Positions 7,786 to 17,149 of a stretch of 18,022 nt of DNA are shown here, one piece after another. The stretch spans positions 1 to 18,022 of the forward strand of contig SGPL01000623.1 of assembly GCA_004802705.1 (NCBI GenBank), given 5' to 3'. The notes under the pieces were generated by a model, which saw only the letters and a program-made list of their open reading frames with translations, did no database searches and had not been told where the DNA came from. This stretch comes from Bondarzewia mesenterica. Lineage: Eukaryota; Basidiomycota; Agaricomycetes; Russulales; Bondarzewiaceae. The stretch's first letter is position 1; every line of letters begins with the position of its first letter. The position numbers were made by a program, and so were the translations under genes.

Positions 7786-9066
7786 TATACTTATATCAGC
7801 AGATTTATCATATCAGGTACTCATCGGGAAGGTGTTCATATAAGCAATTAGCTCAATTAGGAAGATAATAATGTTAATGGTAGTGCTCATGCATATGGTG
7901 GGGCAACTGCTGTTGCCCCAGAGCACTTGCCCAAAATAGGTGCCTCAGTCAGAACATTCATAGTTAGCAATTTGCTTCTGTGCCTGAGCTCACATGTTGG
8001 CAGCATGTCTCAGGCATGAAAAAACACTGTCGAGGTGTGGGGCGAGCACTGACAGTGAAAACCATTGAGCAGCTGCCCCAATATTACATATGAAATGCTG
8101 TGTCGGTGCACACTACTGCGCGCATGCCTGTTGATTGACTTGACAGTGCACTGCAGTGCTTCCTCAATGCAAAAATGCAAAACAAAACTGATAAAACACG
8201 GTGTGAGCACTGATAATGAGAATTATTAAGTGGCTGCTCTCAGAGACAGCATCAGGAGCAGATTGCTTATGGAATGTCACATCAGCATAGTGCGCACTAT
8301 CGCGCATGTGCCTGTCAATTGCCTCATGCATCCTTCTATGGTTTAAAATACCCTATTTTGTAGTGCTAAGGTTTATAAAAAATGTATTCATTCAGGCCTT
8401 GCTTTCTCCTTGCTTTCTGCTGCAAGGTAGAGTGCTCAATATTAAAATATCTATTTATATCTATTATCCTTAGCAAAAATAAGTAAAATAAGTAAAATAA
8501 GTAGCACATTTACTGTAGCTAAGTAAATTTGTTGTAGTCGAGTAAATTTCCTGGTAGTTGAGTAAATTTCAATCACTTTTTGATCACTCTAGTAAATACG
8601 AAGGCCCGTGCACAGATCAAATTATGTTGTGGGCATGCAGCAATGTGTGCTCTATGTAAAGAAGGTTTGTAAGGCTGAAGGCACCTCTATGGATCCTCCA
8701 GTGGCTTCTGTAGTGCTTACAACAGTTACTTTAGTCGCTGAAGTCAGTAGCAAGCAGTAGCCCTGCATATGAGGGGGCATTTTGTGCATAAGTCCATAGG
8801 TATATTCATTTTATTCTTGGAAGGCCCATTAAAAAGGGCCCAAAAAATAATAAAAATTATTCCTAAATATATCTGAGGTACTGTAATTATCTACTAGATA
8901 TATAGACATGAGAGAGAGTAGGAAATAATGAGTTAAAGAGATGAGGGACAGCAAATGCTACAGGATGCTTACCAAGCACCTCCTGCCACCGTCGGAAGCG
9001 TGCGTTGGGGCTAAGGTTTGGTTATTTACTGAATTTTACCTGGCACAATAAAGTTTAAGAAATAAA
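7786..9066. repeat. Tandem non-coding unit, copy B (with internal duplication)
   Basis: Copy B is the second copy of the 1.1-kb unit, extended to 1281 bp. Part of the difference is a local duplication: the block around GAGCACTGACAGTG...TTACATATGAAATG...GCATGCCTGTTGATTG (about 8038-8140) recurs in diverged form at about 8200-8330. The copy ends TTTACCTGGCACAATAAAGTTTAAGAAATAAA and is followed by CATACTTA, which matches the first bases of a third unit before similarity stops. No coding frame is supported. Confidence 0.78.
8521..8597 (+). repeat. Iteron-like AGTAAATTT series in copy B
   Basis: AGTAAATTT occurs at about 8522, 8541 and 8561, with a fourth AGTAAAT at 8591. This is the same spacing pattern (about 19, 20 and 30 bp) as in copy A. 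The spacing is kept although the bases between have drifted. Confidence 0.68.
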
Positions 9067-9138
9067 CATACTTATTGTGGTATTATTATCAGTGGATACG
9101 AGGTGTGGAGTTATTGACAGGGATTGGCATGTACATAC

Positions 9139-9222
9139 GTGAACCTGCCACATCAATGACTATCCTGTGAATCTTTCACATCGACGACCATCTTGTGAAC
9201 CTTCTGCATCAATGACCATCCT
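9139..9222 (+). repeat. 28-bp minisatellite, three units
   Basis: Three consecutive 28-bp units begin GTGAACC, GTGAATC and GTGAACC and share a CACATCAATGACTATCCT-like end. They differ mainly by transitions. Because 28 is not a multiple of three, the array is unlikely to be coding. Confidence 0.8.
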
Positions 9223-9264
9223 CATCTCACATCCACTCACCAATCACTTGTCATGCTTTGACCA

Positions 9265-9576
9265 TCAAAAGTCCTTGAACAGTTCTAAGGAGTTCCCCCT
9301 AATCCCTGTGAGAATAAATTTCATGGGCCTTACAACTAACTCCTTTATTCCCTCTTCCCAGTTGACTCCGACTTTAGTGTTGATCCCTGATTCATAGAAC
9401 CTCGATTTTGGGAATCCAGCAATGACCTTTTCACCTTCAAAGTTACATTTGAGGGCAAGCTTATCTTCATAGTACAGCTGAAGGCCTTAGGGGACATCAA
9501 ACTTGTATCTGTACATTAGAAGGCTGATGCACAGATCTAGTCACAGATGACAGATGTGGCCATGACATGCCCTCTC
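9265..9576 (-). pseudogene. Unrecognised decayed coding stretch
   Basis: The minus strand reads about 100 codons in one frame with stops at 9541-9543 and 9487-9489, ending at TGA 9267-9265. The most protein-like part (9268-9450) includes LYYEDKLALKCNFEGEK, FPKSRFYESGINTKVGVNWE and KELVVRPMKFILTGIRG, a charged, globular-looking composition. I do not recognise the family. A second minus frame over 9540-9660 (LVLIVLTLCNVKRGHV) is also plausible, so a frameshift may be present. It lies next to the ambiguous-base patch, which may hide the upstream part. Confidence 0.35.
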
Positions 9577-9713
9577 TTAACATTGCATAGAGTCAGCACT
9601 ATGAGGACAAGGCTGTGCTTCTACTGACTCAACATCTTTGAGAAAGGAGAGAATACAATCATTTTTTCCCTTCCAATCCCTCGCAAATATCTGTTTTCGA
9701 GTGACACTGTGCT

Positions 9714-10023
9714 GNCNGAANATTGNGATTNNGATATTTTGGAGGAGGATNGTGAAGCAAANTTTTGAGTCATCNTNNATGAGATANAGCAGNGATGTGN
9801 ACAGCTGAACCNNTCAGNNGACTGAAGTTCAGNGAANATGCNAAATGTAAGTCCTGATCTTGATATTNAATCTGTGTNATNTNATTNANNATTGTGTTGC
9901 TTAAAGCCTTNTTTGTCAGATGGCAATTTGATNGNAATNGTTGTTTAAATGTATTTGTAGTCTCAGTAACTNTTTATGTTAATAAANTTTNATTGNGANG
10001 GGCCTCAATGCCCCCNCCCACAN
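9714..10023. other. Patch of ambiguous bases (about 39 N)
   Basis: Single and double N characters are scattered through about 310 bp, in contrast to one N (5516) in the rest of the window. The pattern is not a scaffold gap but low-quality or mixed base calls. Any reading frame here, including the open frames on both strands, is unreliable. Confidence 0.95.
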
Positions 10024-10184
10024 ATGCCGTTCAAACATTTAATTCTAGATCATTTTACCTATATTTAATTAAACACCATCAGCCACTGTATTGACCATTT
10101 GCATGAGTGCTCACACTAGTTTCTGTCAAGTAGTAATAACATACCTCTGTTCAAACCTGCACCCTTTACTTTCAGTCTCAGCAA
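10024..10184. other. Spacer, nothing recognised
   Basis: AT-rich sequence between the ambiguous patch and the MITE-like element. I see no supported gene or repeat. Confidence 0.4.
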
Positions 10185-10187
10185 GTA

Positions 10188-10604
10188 AGATAGGGCTCAC
10201 TCAAAAATAACGATATCATGTGAGGAAGCGCTATCACACTTGCACCACTTTGACGAGACAGAGGCAGTTTATTGCTTATTCAATGATCACTGTGCAACTT
10301 ATAAAAAATCGGGCACTGTCAAGTTTGAGGAACATTCATTTCTGAATTATTGACAGTGTTCAAATTAACATAAGAGGCTCTGAGGATATAAAATAGAGTC
10401 AAATATTCTAAGAATGATAATTACTGAAATTTGAACAAATATTCAAAATTAGCTAATAACTACCTAAGCAAGTCACTGAGCTCAACAACATTGTACTCTA
10501 TAATACTTATCGACAATAATAAGTACTTAAGACAGCTTGTCAACTGAGTTATTACGCCTGCGCCACATGCACGTGATATCACCACTTTTGAGTGAGCCCT
10601 ATCT
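10188..10604. mobile_element. MITE-like non-autonomous DNA transposon (417 bp)
   Basis: The left end AGATAGGGCTCACTCAAAA is exactly repeated in inverted form at the right end (10586-10604). Similarity continues inward through GATATCA and GTG, for inverted termini of about 35 bp. The few mismatches are all transitions. TA lies directly outside both ends (10186-10187 and 10605-10606), which would suit a Tc1/mariner-type target duplication, but the palindromic context makes the exact edge uncertain. The interior is AT-rich with no coding frame. Small size, inverted termini and lack of transposase fit a MITE. Confidence 0.8.
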
Positions 10605-10607
10605 TAC

Positions 10608-11560
10608 GTGTGCAGCAGCACGAGGTCTACAAAAATGCACTAACACTCATTATTCTCACTGCCTCTCACTAATGAATGAACATCTTTACATTTATCACTT
10701 GTAGCATTCTTTTAGTCACTATGCACTCGATGCATAGCCTAACTCTGCTGCTTGAGTAAGCAATTCAGCTGCATATTCATTGCTCATAAAGACAACATTG
10801 TCAATACTGGATTCATGCATGAGTATCAACTCATATAGTGCATGATGAAATTCTGCCATTGAGTGCTCAGTCGAGTTGCAGGTACATTAATGTCGTACCT
10901 GACATTTTTCAGAAAGGGCAGCTAGTTAAAGCAGGTGTCATATTCTAAGCTCACCCTGGATTCAGGGGTCAGTTTTATTTTGCTTGCTGACTTCATTCCC
11001 TATGAATTTTAGATCACCAGTTTGAAGACATAGAGTCATTAATTAATAATGAGGACTCAGATAGATACTCACTGATTTCTCAAGAATCATTTCAATCTGG
11101 CAGTGTTCACGACCTCATCAAACTAATAAAATAGAAGGCAGCATATAATGTCAAAGATGGAGACTGCAGTAAATGATCAGAAAATATAGAATAATCTATG
11201 ACAAAGTAAAGCAGAGGCACTGATCAGAATATACAAATATAGGTGTAAGATATGGATGTAAAACAATAAAAGTGTGTTCAAAATGAGAACTCAAGTTAAA
11301 AGAGATGAGACGTATTTAGTGAGCATAAACTGATACCTGATGGATGCTCAATTCTCATCAACTAATGTGCCATTCAAAAATATGAGCGTGTGCATGTATA
11401 AGCCTTGCACTGTGCTCACTGTCACTAGCGGGTTCATCCACTAATCTAACCTGCCACACTGTACCCACACAAATAAAATAAAAATAAAAAGGAAGATTTC
11501 AATGAGTTATTCCCTCAAAAAAATCAGATAGGGGACAAAAATACATTAAAACTCCTTCAT
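10608..11560. other. Long non-coding stretch, AT-rich
   Basis: There is no open frame of note, no shared repeat and no tRNA-like structure that I could find. A short A-rich simple sequence (AAATAAAATAAAAATAAAAA) lies at about 11470. Confidence 0.4.
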
Positions 11561-11915
11561 GTCCTCTCTCCACATCTTTTGACACCAATTGATAGCTTGA
11601 ATTAGGATCATGATGATGTCTTCCCTCTACAACTGCATGTCTCTCTTTACCATCTATACCTTCTCACCCTCACTCTCGCCCTTTTAAAATAGCACTCACC
11701 CTCTCTATAATAACTATAACTGACCTTCCACCCTCACCCTCAACTCCTCATGACACAGGCATGATGACCTCTGTCTGCTTATCCACATACATCCTCATCA
11801 TGCTCCCTATAGGCACATGCAACTTCAATGCTTTCTTTATCTCCCTATCTAACACTGATACCCTTTCATATCGCCATCATGAATTTCACACTTTCTACAC
11901 CTTCTACACACCCAA

Positions 11916-12311
11916 ATGCCCTCTGCATCTATTGCTATTCTCCTGGCACCTATGCAAGCACATATAACATCTACATCAAATGCTGACACCATTGTCTCGT
12001 AGCCTGTAATCAAGAATGTCGAGATCTACAACAGCACATCTGATAATAACAGCTATTGACTCAGTGTGTTCGACACATTGGAATGGACTGTTCACAATGA
12101 TATGATTAGCTTCCACTTCAACAAGAAGGGGAACACATGCACACAGCATGCTCAAGATGTCCTACCAGAGAACTATCAGATCACCCTCGATTCACTCTGC
12201 CTCATTTCCTCTGTGTTCTTTACTACATCAAAGTCCTTCATCATGTTGAATGATATAATGTGCAGATGTGCACACAAAGTATTGATGCATGGGTTATTAG
12301 AGATTCAGTAG
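11916..12311 (+). pseudogene. Unrecognised decayed coding stretch
   Basis: From an ATG at 11916 one frame gives 132 codons to TAG 12309, with stops at 12000-12002 and 12057-12059. The middle is protein-like: SNADTIVS, PVIKNVEIYNSTSDNNSY, FDTLEWTVHNDMISFHFNKK and DVLPENYQITLDSLCL. Upstream sequence (11600-11910) is pyrimidine-rich with several interrupted frames and may be part of the same old gene. I do not recognise the family. Confidence 0.33.
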
Positions 12312-12432
12312 TGGTATTCTATCCTGTGGTAAGAGCTTGATAATGTTTTGTAGAGAAAACTAGATTTATGTCAGATATGTAAATAATCATAAAAATCTGC
12401 AAATTATTTGATATAAGGTGATTCTCGTGCAG

Positions 12433-12600
12433 TGCATGCATCAGACTATCAGCAAAATGCTTGATGCATTCACACTAGCTGTTAGCAAGACAGCTAGTGC
12501 TGGCAATTTCACGCTATGCATGCATCTGACTATTGACACCACATGCTCAATGTAGTCACACCAGCTGTCAGCAAGATAGCTGATGCTCGTGTAGTGTATT
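12433..12600. repeat. 84-bp tandem duplication
   Basis: Two units start with TGCATGCATC (12433 and 12517) and share a later CACACTAGCTGTTAGCAAGA / CACACCAGCTGTCAGCAAGA core. In the first unit ACTAGCTGT and ACAGCTAGT form a perfect 9-bp inverted repeat; the second unit has a weakened version. No gene overlaps. Confidence 0.72.
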
Positions 12601-13600
12601 GTGCATTGATACACTTACGATGCCCATAGGGGAGAAACAACATTCCAAAAGACACCATAGGTGATGTGCAAGAGGGTGAGTCGAGTAGACATCTGCTATG
12701 AAGACACAGATGTGTGAGTGGATGGGTACAAAAGATGAATGAGAGCATGTGATCAAGTGCGATATCAGAGCAATGTTCTGATAATGGTGTGAAGTTAGTG
12801 CAATATTTGTGGTCAAGGGTCCAAGAAGTTATAGAGCAGGAGGATGGATAGGATATAGAGGCAGAACACAGTGGTAGAGGTAGATGAGTGTTGTTGAAGA
12901 GATGAAGTCATCAAGATAACAATAAGTCACAGCAATGTCGAAGATAACAATAAGTCGCAGCAATGTCAAAGTCACAGGTCGAAGGTCACAGTCACAGTCA
13001 TAGTTTGCACAGGTGAAATGAGGTCTGAAGTCTGGAGACTGATCTGATATTTCACAGAGACGTATCATAGCTTATATACTGAGTAGAGAGTAGAGAAGGG
13101 AGACTAAAAGATATAGCGAACATTGTACAATGAAGATAGAAAGTGCACAAACAAGGGCAAAGTCAGAGCAAGAAGAATAGAATGAAAAATAAGAATAAGA
13201 AGGTTCAGCAATCAGTAATCCAATGTCAGTTCAAAGGGAAGTAAAAGCATGTGAGATCGAAAGATAAAAGGTAATCTGGTGAACCCGACAGGCACCCCAT
13301 GAAGTCTCTTGGAAATAACATGTGATAAAATGATAGAACGGAGGAGCGTGTGCACTGAGCGATATCGGATTAGAATGGGATGCAAGCAATGTCGCAGATA
13401 GTCGGCTAATGATACCAAAAACCATCGAGCTAAATAGATGAGCATGAGTGCTGCTCAGCATTGTCGATAGCAGAAGTCCGACACATGGAGTAAATCTAGA
13501 GCATCGATAAAGAATAGTCTCGTGATCGGAGGTTGAAGCAGCCAAGCTGAGAAGAGATCAAAAAAGATCGCAAAAGGTCAGAAGAGATCACAAGATATTG
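12601..13600. other. Purine-rich stretch with short tandem repeats
   Basis: The plus strand is rich in A and G and opens several overlapping minus frames (for example 13231-13545) that look like composition artefacts. A perfect-length 28-bp tandem pair (AAGATAACAATAAGTC...) lies at 12913-12968. A looser AGATCRCAAAAGGTCAGA motif repeats near 13555-13610. No gene is supported. Confidence 0.45.
12913..12968. repeat. 28-bp direct tandem pair
   Basis: AAGATAACAATAAGTCACAG and AAGATAACAATAAGTCGCAG begin two adjacent 28-bp units that differ at two positions, both transitions. The first difference is a CpG/CpA site and the second is the last base of the unit. Confidence 0.8.
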
Positions 13601-14050
13601 TAAAAGGATGGTGTCACGCTGTAAATTTGTTCCAAGGAAATTAGAAAGATGCGAGAGGCACAGGGAGGGTGCACTTAAATCACACTAACTAACTTCGATG
13701 GGTAAAATAAACTCAAGCATCTAGGCTGTCTCAGAATTGATGTTGTTTGGAGAACAGTCTAGGTGTTCTTGGGGTCGGTCTGTTTTGTTGCTCGACTACA
13801 CTCAAGGAGATAATATGCACTAGATCTTGAAGGTGAGCTGAAGAATTGTAGTCAAGGGATGAACAGTGTAGTCAACTGGACTGGAGAAGTCAAAAGAATT
13901 CACTGGGGATGAATGTGGATGAACGTGGGAGATTCTGGACTTGGCAAAAGCTTCAGCAGAATCAGATCAACTGGACAGGAAGAAAATGAAAGGACGTAGA
14001 CGTGATCATAAATTGAATCGAGAGCGTAAGACGTAGACGTAGACGGTGAA

Positions 14051-14215
14051 TTCGGCGTAGACTCGTGACGTAGACTGGACTGGACTGGACTTCAATAATG
14101 TAGACTTCGGATAGACTGACTTGGCGTAGACTCATGACGTATACTTGAATTTGGCATAGACTTCGTGACTTCAGATATCGATTTGGTGTAGACTCGTGAT
14201 GTAAACTCGGTTTTA
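14051..14215. repeat. Degenerate minisatellite based on GCGTAGACTCGTGACGTAGAC
   Basis: Units beginning TTCGGCG (14051), TTGGCG (14121), TTGGCA (14151) and TTGGTG (14183) share the core GTAGACTYRTGAYGTA. The last three are about 30 bp apart. GGACT triplication (about 14077-14091) and extra GACGTAGAC copies from 13994 onward extend the array. Differences between units sit largely at CG/CA/TG positions. Confidence 0.7.
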
Positions 14216-14302
14216 GTGTACAGATAGATGCTGACAATGAAGAAGATAAGCAAGCTAAGATTCAATTCCAGAAGGTGAGATCAACCAGAATTCAACTGAT
14301 CC

Positions 14303-14310
14303 TATAAAAA
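14303..14310 (+). promoter_or_regulatory. Possible TATA box
   Basis: TATAAAAA lies about 90 bp downstream of the minisatellite. A tandem-repeat block followed by a TATA box and a non-coding leader is a common layout in LTRs, but I could not find matching LTR ends, so this remains a weak suggestion. Confidence 0.2.
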
Positions 14311-15480
14311 CCTGAGAAGCCGTGTGCTTTCAGATACTTCACAGAAGTAGACGCTGATTCTGTAGACCAGTTGCCTCCAGATTAGGACAAAGCTTCCTGA
14401 AGCGTAGAGATGAATTTACTAGCCTGAGAGCAACTTCAATGAGAGGGCAAAACCACCTTAAAAAAGTCAGTCAACAAGCGTTCAAAGGGGTAAGGTGCTC
14501 AAGAACTAGAACAACCTTGAGGTGAGTCAATTGGGGGGAAAAGTGAACTGGAATAATGGACTGGATTGTTTGGGGGATTTCTTCTCTTTTTTTATATGTA
14601 CAAAAGAGGCTGTGCTAACAAACACAACACAAATGTATCCACAGTAAACTCCTTGAGTTGAACCAATGAGATCCCAGCTTTTTACATTAATAAGCAGTAA
14701 AGTGGATCAGAATTACAAATACAAAGATGTGGGTCCAACAGTATCCACTTGAACTGCATGGAGTGACCCACATAAATTACAAATCAAAGGGATTGATTTG
14801 CAATTAGAAAGAGGCCAGATTAGTCTTAGAATTTTAGCCCGATCGCCCTTTAAAAGGAATTTCAAATTGGATGTGTAATTCACCAGATTTGCACAGCCAA
14901 GCCATGCAGCTTTGTATGGTTGTGCAATTCATGGTCTTTACACACCTATGGTCCACAGGTCAATTGATCCTAACCTTATCAGACCTCAATCTGGATTCCT
15001 GAGTGACAACCCAAATATCTATTTTTTTGATCTCTGCCAAATAGCATGCAGTAAAGGAAAGAAATCAAAAGAAAATTACTGAGTGGGGGGTTTCTGTCCA
15101 ACAAAGTTAGTAACCTGGTGTGAATGAAGGTGAAAGGCAAGTGTGAGCTCAAGATGAAGACTTGAGTTAGGAAAGAATGGAGAAAATTAAAAAAATAAGT
15201 CCGACGTGTAAGAAAATAAAAAAAAACTCGTGCGCATGTATATGACAAGTGGGAGGCATGTGCGGATAGGAGAAGTCGATTCCATTAATATCTTCTTGTA
15301 AGAGTGTTGGGGAGGGTGTGCTAAAAGTAAAGGTAAAGAGCGAGGAAGATGAGCATGCCCATGAAACAAATGAGCAAGTGAGCAAGCGAAGAAATAAACA
15401 AAAAATTGCCAATACCGAGTCCAAGTAGAAAAAAGGTATGAGAAAGAGTGTGGGGATGTACAGGTAAATGTCCAAACAGG
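14311..15480. other. Non-coding stretch
   Basis: No supported gene. A perfect inverted pair ATGTGGGTC / GACCCACAT (about 14726-14775) and a short hairpin CAAATCAA / TTGATTTG (about 14783-14803) are present but look incidental. From 15000 to 15480 the plus strand is purine-rich, which opens long hydrophobic minus frames; these could be the readthrough of the pseudogene to the right but carry no recognisable domain. Confidence 0.4.
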
Positions 15481-15496
15481 ATCTCTTGGCTGATTA

Positions 15497-16216
15497 GAAT
15501 GATGATCTCGATCCTGGAGCATCTGTGTGCACAGACAATGCCTTGCAGATTCAAGTGATCAGCTCATCTGGACGATCGATGGGATCATCAGAGAGCACTG
15601 AGAGTCCTAGTTTTGATGGGACATACCTTTCCATCTCTTCTCATACCACCCCGTCACCATTCCTTTTTCTCAAAGCCATCCACAACATCTCCTTCTTCAT
15701 CTGCTGCATGATCTTATAGTGATGTGAATCAAAACTGAGTTGAGCTCGAACAGTGAAGTAGAGACTCAGGAGATGCTGCTGAATAAACTGGACGAACCAG
15801 TTGTTGGGTGGCAGGTGCAAAGCATTCATCCATAAAAGTTCTGGTCTAGAGATGCATTACACTAGAAAAATCTCATGCAGTTCGTCACAGTAGAGGAGCT
15901 TACTGATCGGGAATACAATAAAGGATGAGGGGGCGAGGGAAATTGTAAGGGTGAAAAATAGTCGAACGGTATGAGGTGGATCAGATAGAAACCAAGTGAA
16001 AACATGGAAGTTCATTGCTTCGACCAAGGGGAGTATGGTAGAGATGTGCATGGATGCTGATTGACCAGTGTGAGTGGAGTCGATCAATCAATGAGATGAT
16101 AGTCCCGAGGTAATGGCGCCAAGTTTGGTGCCCGCAATAAGCACTGAGGATGAAATGACATATGGGGGCAGATAACCAGTAGGTGGTGGCAGCATGGGAA
16201 TCTAAGGTTCAGACAT
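15497..16216 (-). pseudogene. Unrecognised decayed gene, about 240 codons
   Basis: One minus-strand frame can be followed from the ATG at 16216-16214 to the stop at 15496-15494, interrupted only by stops at 16204-16202, 16090-16088, 15859-15857, 15643-15641 and 15553-15551. No frameshift is needed over about 720 bp. It begins MSEP, then PPPTGYLPPYVISSSVLIAG, and continues through VEAMNFHVFTWFLSDPPHTV, CDELHEIFL, MNALHLPPNNWFVQFIQQHL, SFDSHHYKIMQQMKKEMLW and GLSVLSDDPIDRPDELIT. The composition is that of a folded protein and not a chance frame. I do not recognise the family; it shows no retroviral Gag, transposase or enzyme motif known to me. The five stops without indels match the decay seen in the copia element. 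Confidence 0.6.
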
Positions 16217-16578
16217 GAGAAAAACAGATGGAAGAGAAAGAGAAGCTGATGGGGGGGTGTGACATACAACAGTCGACTTTGTAGGTGCATTTTGTATTAT
16301 CGTGTAGTCTTTTATTAGACTTCCTTCAGGTATCTCCATTCTTTCTAGTCTCGGCTATTAGCATAATGGATTCATTTTATGGATCCAGTCATCTTCCATT
16401 CTAGAGCATTTCATGCTCATGCCCAAAAATTGATTATGAACTTGTTATTGAATCTTCGGTTTTTCAGACTCTCACATTATCCTACGTTCAAGGATATTGT
16501 GCATTCTGACACCAAATGATGAATTATGTTCAGAACAATTTCTATGCATGATAGTGTGTGACCGAATTCAGTGCCCCC
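16217..16578. other. Spacer between two divergent pseudogenes
   Basis: This lies upstream of both the minus-strand pseudogene (ending 16216) and the plus-strand one (from 16579), so it could once have been a shared promoter region. I see no clear TATA box or repeat. Confidence 0.3.
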
Positions 16579-17082
16579 TACATGTGCTATCAGATCCTCA
16601 GCATGGACAAGTGCATGAAGTGCATGCAGGACAGGAAGTGATGCTCCTTATCAACCAAGGTTGCTTGTAGTGCCATTTTAGTCATAAAAATTGAGCTCAC
16701 TAAAAAGAAGGCCTCCAGCTCATCAGATAAGTGATCACCCTAGTTTTACATTTTATCGCGCTAATCTTGTCACATAGCTCCTCATCTTAAGCTAGCTGCA
16801 CATTCATCTAGGTTGAGCATGATGATCACCGCGCATTTCCTCAAGAAATTAGTGGCTGAGCATGAAAAGCTCACGAGTGAAGTTGTAGTCTCTGTGGAGT
16901 CCGAAATGTCTCTGCCTAGTCTGATTAATGCAGAAGGCATGATCACCTGGCACCTGGAGAGCAACACGTGTGAGCTGGCCATCATCTTGGCTGAATGTGA
17001 GTCCGATAAGCATGAGCTTGAGAAGGTGAAGTGCAAAATTTGCATTGTGAAGAGGGCATTGGGGATGAAGGACAATAAGTAG
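16579..17082 (+). pseudogene. Decayed ORF with clustered cysteines
   Basis: One frame runs from about 16579 to TAG 17080, with stops at 16639-16641 and at several places up to about 16770, then 89 open codons from 16813. The first part reads CYQILSMDKCMKCMQDRK, stop, CSL. That spacing recalls the Cys-x-x-Cys clusters in hypothetical proteins abundant in basidiomycete transposon-rich regions, here with at least one cysteine missing. The second part (LKKLVAEHEKLTSEVVVSVE, later CESDKHELEKVKCKICIVKR) is charged and helical, possibly coiled coil. Function is unknown. It ends 67 bp before the gypsy LTR. Confidence 0.45.
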
Positions 17083-17149
17083 CTGGGTGTGAAGTGGGAA
17101 TATCATCACAAGCATTCGTCAGCTCAGTGCCTCATATTTTGTAGTTTTA

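Noticed and set aside
6659..9066. The two tandem units as a pair of LTRs
   Set aside because: They abut directly with no interior, lack TG..CA ends, and show neither primer site nor polypurine tract between them.
9167..9397. Plus-strand ORF of 76 codons starting in the minisatellite
   Set aside because: It begins at a GTG inside the 28-bp repeats and lies antisense to a more protein-like minus frame.
9621..10094. Open frames on both strands across the ambiguous-base patch
   Set aside because: Too many unknown residues; the frames are open partly because N codons cannot be read as stops.
12913..12968. CRISPR-like direct repeats
   Set aside because: Only two adjacent 28-bp units without spacers, in a eukaryotic context; this is a simple tandem repeat.
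13231..13545. Minus-strand ORF of 104 codons
   Set aside because: It lies in purine-biased DNA where stops are rare by composition, overlaps other open frames equally well, and shows no motif.
15167..15522. Overlapping hydrophobic minus-strand ORFs of 102 and 111 codons
   Set aside because: Two frames are open at once because the plus strand is purine-rich. The Phe/Leu-rich translation looks compositional, although one frame continues from the pseudogene at 15497-16216.
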